This document shows positions 50,855 through 58,007 of a stretch of 58,007 nucleotides of DNA, piece after piece. The first letter of the stretch is position 1; the number at the start of each line of letters is the position of its first letter. Position numbers and translations under genes: made by a program. Source of the stretch: Butyrivibrio sp. (lineage in GTDB: Bacteria; Bacillota; Clostridia; Lachnospirales; Lachnospiraceae); the NCBI GenBank assembly GCA_017615275.1, contig JAGAAO010000098.1:1-58007 (forward strand), given 5' to 3'. The notes under the pieces are model-generated. The model did no database searches, had not been told where the DNA came from, and saw only the letters and a list, made by a program, of their open reading frames with translations.

Positions 50855-52099
50855 ATGGAAGAAATTAAATGCCCGAAATGCGGAACGGTTTTTAACTTGG
50901 ATGAGGCAGATCTTGCTTCAATAGTTAAGCAGATAAGAGATAAAGAATTCGATAAAGATATCCAAAAACGCACCTCAGAAATAGAACAGCATATGAGAGA
51001 GAAGCACGCACTTGAAATGGCGGCAAAAGAAAATGAGATATCTCTCAAGACCCGCGACCAATACGAGAAGGAAAAAGAAGCGGCGCAGAAGGAAATGGAG
51101 ATGCTTCGCGAAAGTATGAACAAGATAAAGGAAGAGAATCTGAGACTTTCGACAGAGCTTAAGACTTCCGAAGATAAGAAGAAGCTTGCAGTCATGGAGG
51201 CGGTCAAAAATGTTGAGGATGAGAAGCATGCTTCCGAAGCGAAGCTCTCAGAGAAATATCACGATCTTGAGAGTGAGCTGATGCAGGAGAAAGAGCGCGG
51301 CAAGATTCTTCTTGAGCAGAAGGAAAAAGAAGTTGAGTTCTATAAGGACTTAAAGACCAAGATGTCAACGAAGATGGTGGGCGAAACGCTTGAGCAGCAC
51401 TGTGAGATACAGTTTAATCAGCTTAGAGCCACTGCTTTTAAGAATGCATATTTTGAAAAAGATAATGACGCGAGAACCGGAAGTAAGGGTGATTATATCT
51501 ATAGAGAGTGCGATGAGAACGGCGTAGAGATCGTATCTATTATGTTTGAGATGAAGAATGAGATGGATGAGACCGCGACCAAGCACAAGAATGAAGATTT
51601 TTTCAAGGAACTTGATAAGGACCGCAGGGAAAAGAACTGCGAGTATGCGGTTCTTGTTTCACTTCTTGAGAGTGACAGTGAATTATATAATGCAGGAATT
51701 GTGGACGTTTCTTATAAATATGATAAGATGTATGTTGTTCGTCCGCAGTGCTTTATTCCTATAATAACGCTTTTGAGGAACGCGGCACTTTCTGCGCTTT
51801 CATACAAGCAGGAACTTGCTGTGATCAGAAACCAGGACATTGACATTTCGAATTTCGAAGACAGTCTTATGAAGTTCAAGGAAGATTTCAGCAGGAACTA
51901 TGAGCTTGCACATTCTCACTTCGACAAGGCGATTGATGAGATCGATAAGACGATACAGCATCTTGAGAAGGTGAAAAAAGAACTGCTTGGTTCCGACAAT
52001 CAGCTTCGAATAGCGAACAGCAAAGTTGATGATGTGAGTGTCAAGAAGCTTACCAGGAATAATCCTACGATGAAAGCAAAGTTCGACGAGATTAAGTAA
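50855..52099 (+). CDS. DUF2130 domain protein with zinc ribbon and coiled coil
   Basis: 414 residues. Three ATG codons occur in a row (50849, 50852, 50855); AAGGAGA at 50841-50847 suits the last. The N-terminus has CPKCGTVFNL, half of a zinc ribbon, then a ~130-residue coiled coil. The DUF2130 domain follows (~170-330), with GETLEQHCEIQFNQLR, GSKGDYIYRE and IMFEMKNEMD; these resemble the D and E-x-K signatures of a restriction-endonuclease-like fold. A second coiled coil ends the protein. Function of the family is unknown; a DNA-associated role is possible. Confidence 0.85.
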   Translation: MEEIKCPKCGTVFNLDEADLASIVKQIRDKEFDKDIQKRTSEIEQHMREKHALEMAAKENEISLKTRDQYEKEKEAAQKEMEMLRESMNKIKEENLRLSTELKTSEDKKKLAVMEAVKNVEDEKHASEAKLSEKYHDLESELMQEKERGKILLEQKEKEVEFYKDLKTKMSTKMVGETLEQHCEIQFNQLRATAFKNAYFEKDNDARTGSKGDYIYRECDENGVEIVSIMFEMKNEMDETATKHKNEDFFKELDKDRREKNCEYAVLVSLLESDSELYNAGIVDVSYKYDKMYVVRPQCFIPIITLLRNAALSALSYKQELAVIRNQDIDISNFEDSLMKFKEDFSRNYELAHSHFDKAIDEIDKTIQHLEKVKKELLGSDNQLRIANSKVDDVSVKKLTRNNPTMKAKFDEIK

Positions 52100-52106
52100 T
52101 CACCAG

Positions 52107-52168
52107 ATTCGGTCTTTTCGAATCGAGGTGTACTACTTAGTTCTGGCGAGCGATAGCGAGAGCAGAAC
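52107..52168. repeat. Composite hairpin repeat after the DUF2130 gene
   Basis: attcg-gtctttt-cgaat, then gtgtactact, then gttctg...cagaac. The first hairpin recurs at 55888 with gttcg/cgaac arms, where both partners have changed. The second recurs at 26968-26995 with gttccg/cggaac arms, again changed on both sides. Confidence 0.6.
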
Positions 52169-52197
52169 GTATTATTAATATTTTTTCGAGGAATACA

Positions 52198-53556
52198 ATG
52201 GCAATACAAAACAAAAGAGAACATTTTACAACTACAAAAGTCCCTGATCTTATTCTTGAGCTGGCATTTCCGACAATAATCAGTATGCTTATCACAGGAA
52301 TATACAATACTGCAGATACTTTCTTTGTTGCGAGAGTATCGAGTGATCCTACTGTGAATACCGCAGCAACGGCAGCAGTCGGACTGGTATTTACGGTTAT
52401 GGCAATCATTCAGGCAACGGGATTTTTATGCGGCCACGGTTCGGGAAATTACCTGTCAAGAATGCTGGGTGCTGAGAAATATAAAGAAGCTGATGAGATG
52501 GCTTCAACAGGTCTGGCGTTGTCAATTATTCTGGGGATTATATTTGCGGTAGTGGGAAATATTTATTTGACGGATATTGCTCAGGCACTCGGTGCCCAAA
52601 GTGAGACGAGCCTTGCTTTTACCAAAGATTACATGAGGATCATTTTGCTCGGAGCACCTTTTACAATGGCTCAGTTTGTTATCAATAATCAGCTGAGGTT
52701 TCAGGGAAGTGCTTATTATGCCATGATTGGTCTGGTTTGTGGCGCGGCGATAAACATGATTCTTGATCCGATTCTTATAATGGGACTTCATATGCAGGTT
52801 ACAGGCGCAGCTATCGCAACTGTAGCGGGGCAGGTTATAAGTTTTATTGTTCTTCTCATAGGAACGACAAAGGGTGAGAATATAAAATTAAACATTAAGA
52901 ACATAAGACTGAATGTTCATTATATTGGAGAAATAATTAATGGAGGAGTTCCTTCTTTGTTTAGACAGGGACTTGCCGCTTTGTCGACTCTTCTTCTTAA
53001 CAGGGAAGCGGGATATGTCGGAGGCGATTCTGCAATTGCCGGTATGTCTATAGCGGGAAGAGTACTTATGCTGATGCTTTCGGCACTTATCGGATTTGGA
53101 CAGGGATATCAGCCCGTATGTTCATTTAACTACGGAGCCGGATTATACAGTAGAGTAAAAGAAGGTTTTTGGTTCTGTGTTAAGTATGCGACTGTTTGCC
53201 TTCTTGGACTTGGCGCGTTATGCTTCTGTTTTGCACCGGGTATAGTATCACTGTTCTCTAAATCTCCTGCAGCTATAGAGGTCGGAACGGCAGCGCTGCG
53301 TTTTCAGTGTGTGACCATGCTTCTTGCAGGGCCTACAGTTATGAGTAATATGATGCTTCAGTCTATCGGAAAAGGATTTAAAGCTTCTGTAACGGCGTCG
53401 GCTAGAAACGGAATATGCTTTATTCCCATGATCCTGATCTTGCCCAAATTATTGGGGCTTACAGGTGTCGAGATGGCACAGGCATGTGCAGATGTGCTTG
53501 CTGTGTTTATTGCCTTTCCGTTGGCACTTTCTGAGTTGAAAAAGTTTAAAGATTAA
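52198..53556 (+). CDS. MATE family efflux transporter
   Basis: 452 residues with 12 membrane helices in two halves (PF01554). FPTIISMLITGIYNTADTFFVAR is the first helix pair, and FGQGYQPVCSFNYGAG the conserved centre of the second half. MATE proteins export drugs or metabolites with Na+ or H+. GAGGAA precedes the ATG. It ends 6 bp before the birA start, so both may be on one transcript. Confidence 0.92.
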   Translation: MAIQNKREHFTTTKVPDLILELAFPTIISMLITGIYNTADTFFVARVSSDPTVNTAATAAVGLVFTVMAIIQATGFLCGHGSGNYLSRMLGAEKYKEADEMASTGLALSIILGIIFAVVGNIYLTDIAQALGAQSETSLAFTKDYMRIILLGAPFTMAQFVINNQLRFQGSAYYAMIGLVCGAAINMILDPILIMGLHMQVTGAAIATVAGQVISFIVLLIGTTKGENIKLNIKNIRLNVHYIGEIINGGVPSLFRQGLAALSTLLLNREAGYVGGDSAIAGMSIAGRVLMLMLSALIGFGQGYQPVCSFNYGAGLYSRVKEGFWFCVKYATVCLLGLGALCFCFAPGIVSLFSKSPAAIEVGTAALRFQCVTMLLAGPTVMSNMMLQSIGKGFKASVTASARNGICFIPMILILPKLLGLTGVEMAQACADVLAVFIAFPLALSELKKFKD

Positions 53557-53562
53557 GAGGAA

Positions 53563-54411
53563 ATGCAGATGGGCTCCAAAGACAGAGTTCTTGAACTTCT
53601 CGAACTTAATAAGGAAGAATACATTTCGGGCGAGCTCATGGCAGATAAACTCGGTCTTTCGAGAAACGCTGTCTGGAAGGCGATAAAAGAGCTCCGAAAG
53701 CAGGGCTATGTTATCGAGGCTTCAAGTAAGAAAGGATATCACCTCGGAACGTCAAATGATATAATTTCCGAGTTTGGAATTCTTTCGGAATTATCTAAGC
53801 TTTCAGGCAGTGCGGAATTTTCCGGCAAGATTTATATACATGAATCAGTGGATTCAACAAACCGTTTGGCAAAAGAGCTCGCGATAGCGGGAGCTCCCGA
53901 TAAGACGGTGATAATCGCACGAAACCAGACTTTGGGGAAGGGAAGAAGAGATCATCAATTTTTTTCTCCCGAAGGCGGTGTTTATATGAGTATCATATTG
54001 TCACCCGACATGCTCCCTGCAGTGGAGCCGGATGTTGTGACGGCGCTTGCGGGAGTTGCTGTCTGTGATTCGATTTTTTCTCTTTGCGGTATCAATCCGC
54101 GGATCAAGCCTGTGAACGATCTTTTTGTAGACGACAAAAAGATATGCGGAATCCTCACTGAGTCGGGAACAGAGTATGATACGGGAACAGTTCAGTGGAT
54201 AGTGATCGGAATAGGAATAAATTTTGATTCCGACATATCCAAATTTCCCAAGGAACTTAAGAATATTGCGGGTTCCGTCTTTAAACCCGGAAAAGCTGCC
54301 ATTACAAAGAACGAACTGATCGCGGCTATTATAAACAACATTATAAGCTTAAGTCACAGCGGAAAAAAAGAAGTCCTCAAGGCTTATAATGACAGGCTTC
54401 TTCTTTTGTGA
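53563..54411 (+). CDS. birA: Biotin--[acetyl-CoA-carboxylase] ligase / biotin repressor
   Basis: 282 residues. Residues 1-60 are the winged HTH (SGELMADKLGLSRNAVWKAIKELRKQGY), followed by the ligase domain: IHESVDSTNRLAKELA, ATP/biotin loop NQTLGKGRRDHQFFSPEGG and KICGILTESGTEYD. The usual C-terminal SH3-like domain (~40 residues) is missing; the frame stops after AYNDRLLLL. It joins biotin to carboxylase carrier protein and represses biotin genes via the operator at 54511. The missing domain may reduce ligase activity. RBS AAGAGGAA; ATG 53569 is the alternative start. Confidence 0.9.
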   Translation: MQMGSKDRVLELLELNKEEYISGELMADKLGLSRNAVWKAIKELRKQGYVIEASSKKGYHLGTSNDIISEFGILSELSKLSGSAEFSGKIYIHESVDSTNRLAKELAIAGAPDKTVIIARNQTLGKGRRDHQFFSPEGGVYMSIILSPDMLPAVEPDVVTALAGVAVCDSIFSLCGINPRIKPVNDLFVDDKKICGILTESGTEYDTGTVQWIVIGIGINFDSDISKFPKELKNIAGSVFKPGKAAITKNELIAAIINNIISLSHSGKKEVLKAYNDRLLLL

Positions 54412-54435
54412 GTTCTGAACCTTTCAGGACTTTTT
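54411..54435 (+). terminator. Intrinsic terminator of birA
   Basis: agttctga pairs with tcaggact (one G-T pair), followed by five T, directly at the birA stop. Confidence 0.7.
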
Positions 54436-54510
54436 CTTTTAACTCCGTAACTGTCATGGTATTGTTCCTCCCATTAGTATTGTCTATTCAAGTATATTGA
54501 AAAAAGATTT

Positions 54511-54544
54511 ATTGTCAACCTGCCATGAAACAAAGGTTGACAAT
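54511..54544. promoter_or_regulatory. BirA operator over the bioY promoter
   Basis: attgtcaacc and ggttgacaat are perfect 10-bp inverted arms separated by 14 bp. This matches the known Firmicute BirA site type (TTGTNAACC with ~14-16 bp spacing and GGTTNACAA). The right arm contains the -35 of the promoter at 54537. Confidence 0.9.
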
Positions 54545-54565
54545 GGCGGCGTAAGAGTCTACAAT
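54537..54565 (+). promoter_or_regulatory. bioY promoter
   Basis: TTGACA at 54537-54542 and TACAAT at 54560-54565 are 17 bp apart. The -35 lies within the BirA operator, so bound BirA would block RNA polymerase. Confidence 0.85.
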
Positions 54566-54636
54566 TCAGGAGTATGCCGCAGGGTATGTGTACATAGCTA
54601 TGCGACGTATGAGTGGATTGGAGGAGAAATTCAGAC

Positions 54637-55182
54637 ATGAGTGAACATAACAATAAGACAAAAAGATTAGTGATAAGTGCGCTTTTTGCAGCGCTTTTGT
54701 GTATAGGTGCGTATATAAGCGTTCCGCTGCCGATTCCCGGAGCACCGCATATAACAATGATCAATTTTGTACTCTTTATAATTGCGCTCCTATTCAGCGT
54801 TAGCGAGTCGTTCCTTATAGTGGCTGTATGGATGCTTCTTGGGATTGTTGGAATTCCTGTATTTATCGGTGGTAAAGGCGGAGTTGGATATCTTATTCAG
54901 CCTTGGGGCGCCTATACATGGGCGTTTATAATAGTTGCGATAATACTTCCTCTTATACGAGGAAAATCATATAACCGAATCAGATACACAATAAGTGCTT
55001 TGATTGGTGTGCTTATAATAGATATAGTCGGAATGCTTTATCTGATGGCTATGTCACACTATGATCTTAAGACAGGTCTTGCCATGGGATTTGTTCCTTT
55101 TATACCGCTTGATGTTATCAAAGCAGTAGTGGCAGCGCAGATCATACCTGCGTTTAACAGAGTTGTGTCATGGGAAAAATAA
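54637..55182 (+). CDS. bioY: Biotin ECF transporter S component
   Basis: 181 residues with about six membrane helices (PF02632). ISVPLPIPGAPHITMINF and the central GIPVFIGGKGGVGYLIQPWGAY are BioY signatures that form the biotin site. It imports biotin, with or without a shared EcfA/T module, which is not in this window. GGAGGAG precedes ATG 54637; a GTG at 54613 is in frame but lies before the ribosome binding site. It is probably repressed by BirA when biotin is plentiful. Confidence 0.94.
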   Translation: MSEHNNKTKRLVISALFAALLCIGAYISVPLPIPGAPHITMINFVLFIIALLFSVSESFLIVAVWMLLGIVGIPVFIGGKGGVGYLIQPWGAYTWAFIIVAIILPLIRGKSYNRIRYTISALIGVLIIDIVGMLYLMAMSHYDLKTGLAMGFVPFIPLDVIKAVVAAQIIPAFNRVVSWEK

Positions 55183-55346
55183 CTGGAATATCGATAAGAT
55201 TAATGATAGTATTTTAATGGTTAGTTTGCATATAGTAATTGTAGATAACGAGAAAAAAGGGATAGTGTGCGTACTAAGAAGTAAGTCTTGAGGAATTGCT
55301 AAGCTCACATTCGGGTGTTGTAAGATAGCGTAACGGGGGGACTTAT

Positions 55347-55553
55347 ATGGAAACGAAGTATGACGTGGAACTTCTTGATAATGTTGTCGAAATTCCGGAG
55401 TATGTAAACGAAATGTATTACGCAAACGCAGAACTACTAAAAAAGGCAAAGGGTGATTTTCAGATATACAGTGATGTTCTCGATGACATCGGAAAAGAGA
55501 TCGAGAACAAAGCGAGGGGACTATTTGACAAGTTCACTATATTTGGACGGTGA
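55347..55553 (+). CDS. Small hypothetical protein
   Basis: 68 residues: YDVELLDNVVEIPEYVNEMY, then helical AELLKKAKGDFQIYSDVLDD. It is acidic and soluble and has no recognised domain. GGGGGG at 55335-55340 is its ribosome binding site, and hairpin and terminator sequences follow, so it is likely expressed alone. The region 55183-55346 before it shows no clear feature. Confidence 0.6.
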   Translation: METKYDVELLDNVVEIPEYVNEMYYANAELLKKAKGDFQIYSDVLDDIGKEIENKARGLFDKFTIFGR

Positions 55554-55558
55554 ACTGC

Positions 55559-55587
55559 GGAAAAAGCTGATGGGATCAGCGCTTTCC
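55559..55587. repeat. Hairpin repeat ggaaa..gctgat..atcagc..tttcc
   Basis: Second copy of the hairpin at 13987-14014, with the same arms and a ggg loop in place of aaa. It follows the stop codon of the 68-residue gene by 6 bp. Confidence 0.5.
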
Positions 55588-55654
55588 TAAAAAGTTATCA
55601 CAATGAACGAGTAGTATATGATGCAGACATATACCCGAAAGATGTGAGCCGGGC

Positions 55655-55682
55655 GGCATAGACGTGAGTCTATGCCGTTTTT
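55655..55682 (+). terminator. Intrinsic terminator
   Basis: ggcatagac pairs with gtctatgcc around gtga, followed by gttttt. Confidence 0.85.
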
Positions 55683-55722
55683 GTTTGCGCGCCATTGGCG
55701 CACAAACAAAAACTCTCCGCTA
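55677..55722. repeat. Palindrome with ctccgcta tail
   Basis: tttttgtttgcgcgcca pairs with its complement over about 17 bp with one mismatch. The downstream acaaaaactctccgcta matches the tail acaaaacgctccgcta of the palindrome at 8121-8161. The MITE begins immediately after it. Confidence 0.6.
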
Positions 55723-55883
55723 CTAGTGTCTTGGCAAGATGACAATTAGATAAATTACTTGTGAAATAATCCATGTACTGCGTTGTCGTCAATCGTCGAT
55801 GCCCGCATCGACTCAATCCTCCGCCTTATACTTGAATTATTTCACTTCGTAATTGATCAAAAGTCATCTTGCCAAGACACTAG
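55723..55883. mobile_element. MITE with perfect 21-bp terminal inverted repeats
   Basis: ctagtgtcttggcaagatgac and its exact complement border 161 bp without coding capacity. The similarity of the two halves continues inward (gtgaaataat on both arms) to a central gtcgatgc-cc-gcatcgac hairpin, so the whole element is palindromic. The ends carry TA at the border (cTAgtgtc...gacacTAg), as expected for IS630/Tc1-type elements. A related half-arm lies at 142-190. Confidence 0.75.
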
Positions 55884-55887
55884 ACAA

Positions 55888-55915
55888 GTTCGGTCTTTTC
55901 GAACCGTAGTGTACT
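55888..55915. repeat. Hairpin gttcg-gtctttt-cgaac with gtgtacta tail
   Basis: Second copy of the first part of the repeat at 52107. It overlaps the stop codon of the toxin gene on the minus strand. Confidence 0.5.
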
Positions 55916-56315
55916 ATTCAGCCCAATTGACGATTTCAAGATTAGATACTCTTGCGAATTCTTTTGTATTATTTGTCACAACTGTATAACCCAGTGATTG
56001 TGCATGACCTGCAATCATCATATCGAGTGGACCTATCGGAGTTCCTTTTTTTTCCAGAGTAGCTCTGATTTTTCCGTAACAGTTTGCAGCATTTACATCA
56101 AAATTCATTATCTCAATATTGGCAAGTAATAAAGCGAGAGCCAGTCTGTTTTTTTCTACAGCGGCGCTTTTTTCTACGCCGTGAATAAGTTCAGCATATG
56201 TGACTGATGATATGCATACTTCGGAAGGATCATGCTTTTGAAGCTCTCTAAAAACCTTCTCGGGTTTATGCTTTATTATGTAAATGCAGATATTAGTGTC
56301 GAGCATATATCTCAT
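55914..56315 (-). CDS. vapC: VapC-type PIN domain toxin
   Basis: 133 residues. The PIN-domain acidic residues are visible: Asp6 in YMLDTNICIYI, Glu in TYAELIHGVEK (~42) and the pair in GPLDMMIAGHA (~97). VapC toxins are Mg-dependent endoribonucleases, often cutting initiator tRNA. The start overlaps the antitoxin stop by 4 bp on the minus strand. The TAG stop lies in a repeat sequence, so the very end of the protein may have been altered. Confidence 0.9.
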   Translation of the reverse strand: MRYMLDTNICIYIIKHKPEKVFRELQKHDPSEVCISSVTYAELIHGVEKSAAVEKNRLALALLLANIEIMNFDVNAANCYGKIRATLEKKGTPIGPLDMMIAGHAQSLGYTVVTNNTKEFARVSNLEIVNWAE

Positions 56316-56539
56316 AATTCTTCACGCTTCTGTGTATTGGTGGATCTTCCTTCAGACATAAAATCATCTGAAAACATATCTATTGCTTGCATAAAAGAAT
56401 CCCATGTATTATCCGGTGGAAGAAGCAGGACAATATCACCTATTTTATTAACCATAACTTCGTTGGAAGAAAAGCGGCAATCTTTTGGTAATCTTACAGC
56501 CTGACTTCTTCCATTTTCAAAAACTTTGGCAGTCATCAT
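56312..56539 (-). CDS. vapB: VapB/AbrB-type antitoxin
   Basis: 75 residues. The N-terminal swapped-hairpin DNA-binding fold reads AKVFENGRSQAVRLPKDCRF, typical of VapB. The C-terminal part would bind and inhibit the VapC toxin. AAAGGAGG precedes the start. It overlaps vapC by 4 bp. A 16-bp palindrome upstream (56571) is the likely autoregulatory operator. Confidence 0.88.
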   Translation of the reverse strand: MMTAKVFENGRSQAVRLPKDCRFSSNEVMVNKIGDIVLLLPPDNTWDSFMQAIDMFSDDFMSEGRSTNTQKREEL

Positions 56540-56570
56540 AGTAACTATCCTCCTTTAGATAAATATATAT

Positions 56571-56586
56571 CAAGATATATATCTTG
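56571..56586. promoter_or_regulatory. Palindromic operator of vapBC
   Basis: caagatat followed by atatcttg is a perfect 16-bp palindrome 32 bp before the vapB start. Toxin-antitoxin complexes typically repress their own promoter from such a site. Confidence 0.65.
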
Positions 56587-56705
56587 TCAATGTGTTCATT
56601 ATCTGTCTCGTTTTTCTTTACAGATGCCGCATTCGCGGGAAAAGATGATACAATCAAACTGTTTAAACAATTGAACAGTATACTAACATAGATTTGAGGG
56701 AATCC

Positions 56706-57038
56706 ATGGATTGCGAAAAAGAATCAAAGAAACTACAGTCTGAATTTAAAGAGTGCCAAAAGCTCCTTGCGGCGATTGGTGATGAGACCAGGCAATATCT
56801 GATGTCTGTGATGATAATGGAGAAATGCGGCGGTACAAGAGTGATAGATATAGCGAAGAAGACGCATCTTTCAAGACCCGCCGTGTCACATCATATGCAG
56901 ATATTGAAAGATGCAGGGTTTGTTACCGCAAGAAAAGAGGGAACGATGATCTATTATTCCGTGAACGCAAACAGAGAAGGAATAAAGAAAGTCAGGAAGC
57001 TGATAGATCACATCGATGAATTGCTTGATGAGGAGTAA
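56706..57038 (+). CDS. ArsR family HTH regulator
   Basis: 110 residues. Winged HTH: LLAAIGDETRQYLMSVM, then IDIAKKTHLSRPAVSHHMQILKDAGFV, then KEGTMIYYSVN for the wing. The family often senses metals, but the canonical metal-binding Cys pair on the DNA-binding helix is absent here (only Cys3 and Cys17 near the N-terminus). GAGGGAA fits ATG 56706. The aldo/keto reductase gene follows 50 bp downstream and is the likely target or partner. Confidence 0.88.
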   Translation: MDCEKESKKLQSEFKECQKLLAAIGDETRQYLMSVMIMEKCGGTRVIDIAKKTHLSRPAVSHHMQILKDAGFVTARKEGTMIYYSVNANREGIKKVRKLIDHIDELLDEE

Positions 57039-57088
57039 GCCGGCGGCGAAGAATTCTGACATAAGCTGACTATCAGGAGAGACAGAAA

Positions 57089-57949
57089 ATGGAATATACA
57101 ACATTATCAAACGGAGTAAAAATGCCGATGCTTGGCTACGGCGTGTATCAGATTGCACCCGAAGATTGTGAGAGGTGCGTGCTCGATGCGATAAAAGCCG
57201 GAAACAGGCTTATAGACACCGCGCAGTATTACGAGAACGAAGAAGCCGTTGGAAGCGCGATAAAAAAGAGCGGAATCCCACGAGAGGATTTTTTTATAGT
57301 AACGAAAGTATGGTTATCAAACGATGGATATAAGAAAGCGAAGAATTCGATAGAGGAATCTCTTGCAAAACTGGGGACATCTTATGTGGATCTTCTTCTC
57401 ATACATAAGCCGGTGGGTGATTACTACGGAACTTACCGTGCTATGGAAGAGGCATATAAAGAAGGGAAAGCTCGTGCTATAGGAGTTTCAAGCTTTAATA
57501 CCAAACTGCTTAAGAAACTCTATGATTTTGCGGAGATTAAGCCTATGGTCAATCAGGTTCAGACTCATGTCTTTTTCCAGCAGAAAGAATTGCATGAACT
57601 TATGGATGAGCTTGACATCAGACACATGGCATGGGCACCGTTTGCAGAGGGTGAGAGAGGTTTCTTCACCAATCCCGTTCTGACTGAAATTGGGAAAAAA
57701 TATAACAAGAGCGTGGCACAGGTTGCGCTTAGGTTTATGCTTCAATCTGATATAATTCCAATCCCTAAGTCCACTCATATAGAACGAATGGAGCAGAATT
57801 TTGATATATTTGATTTCAAGCTTGATGACAGCGATATGAAAGAAATTGCCACTCTCGATACGGGAAAAAGCATATTCGGACCGGAATTTGGACCCCATTT
57901 GGGAAAGCTTATGTTTTTTCTGTGGAAGATATTCAAAAAGGGGCTGTAG
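57089..57949 (+). CDS. Aldo/keto reductase
   Basis: 286 residues. The catalytic tetrad can be placed: Asp43 and Tyr48 (LIDTAQYYENEEAVG), Lys73 (VTKVWL) and His106 (LLIHKP). NADPH contacts include IPIPKSTHIERMEQN. The family reduces aldehydes and ketones, for example methylglyoxal. The C-terminus (LMFFLWKIFKKGL) is amphipathic and could touch the membrane. AGGAGAG precedes the start. It lies downstream of an ArsR gene, suggesting stress-induced expression. Confidence 0.92.
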   Translation: MEYTTLSNGVKMPMLGYGVYQIAPEDCERCVLDAIKAGNRLIDTAQYYENEEAVGSAIKKSGIPREDFFIVTKVWLSNDGYKKAKNSIEESLAKLGTSYVDLLLIHKPVGDYYGTYRAMEEAYKEGKARAIGVSSFNTKLLKKLYDFAEIKPMVNQVQTHVFFQQKELHELMDELDIRHMAWAPFAEGERGFFTNPVLTEIGKKYNKSVAQVALRFMLQSDIIPIPKSTHIERMEQNFDIFDFKLDDSDMKEIATLDTGKSIFGPEFGPHLGKLMFFLWKIFKKGL

Positions 57950-57973
57950 CATTAAGCTGATATAATGCCACGC

Positions 57974-58007
57974 GGTTCGTTTGCCTCGGCGTCTGCGCAA
58001 ACGAACC
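57974..58007. repeat. Palindrome at the right window edge
   Basis: ggttcgtttg pairs perfectly with caaacgaacc around a 14-nt GC-rich loop. It lies after the reductase stop and ends at the window border, so more of the repeat may follow. Confidence 0.6.

Overview
The window looks like chromosomal DNA of an anaerobic Firmicute of the Lachnospiraceae, possibly a Butyrivibrio-like gut or rumen species. This is inferred from strong AGGAGG-type ribosome binding sites, moderately low GC, a meso-diaminopimelate dehydrogenase, a bioY/BirA module, a disaccharide ABC uptake plus phosphorylase operon, a cytoplasmic esterase-GH43 fusion and a DUF2130 protein. No rRNA, CRISPR array or replication origin was seen.

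Layout. Bases 1-10500 are an accessory zone. It starts with the end of an IS630-like transposase and transposon-end debris. It contains two diverged copies of a ~300-bp non-coding element (397-737 and 6880-7165), a PD-(D/E)XK-like protein, and a run of small metabolic genes (GPH transporter, ATC-hydrolase-like, LCM methyltransferase, transglutaminase-like, flavodoxin, GNAT) with two broken genes among them. A palindrome cluster and an array of eight tRNA genes plus one truncated tRNA-like element follow, interleaved with two very small Cro/XRE-type regulators.

10642-23361 holds a divergent pair (TIR-membrane-propeller protein and a large Ig-repeat surface protein), an MFS exporter behind a leader peptide and terminator, a minus-strand group (NodB deacetylase, membrane protein, DUF4230), an AEC carrier and an FMN reductase. 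23480-26257 is an esterase-GH43 fusion interrupted by one amber codon. 26272-37310 is mostly housekeeping: SprT-like protease, Rrf2 and LysR regulators facing metE, a cation/proton antiporter, HAD phosphatase, and ddh.

36339-43477 is a coherent disaccharide operon: LacI regulator, lipoprotein binding protein, two permeases, GH65 phosphorylase and beta-phosphoglucomutase. No ATPase is encoded here, so a shared MsmK-type ATPase is presumed. 43580-45933 has tcdA and then the most unusual gene of the window, a secreted Cys/Trp/Tyr-rich protein made of 22 tandem hexapeptides plus a Gly/Tyr/Cys-rich tail. 46021-50717 encodes O-acetylhomoserine sulfhydrylase, a lipoprotein and a nicotinate-to-NAD salvage operon (nadM-like, pncB, nadE). 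50855-57949 has DUF2130, a MATE exporter, birA and bioY with a clear BirA operator over the bioY promoter, a MITE, a vapBC pair, an ArsR regulator and an aldo/keto reductase.

Several families of short imperfect palindromes recur in the intergenic DNA, mostly at gene 3' ends, with base changes on both sides of the stems. They are recorded as separate repeat features.
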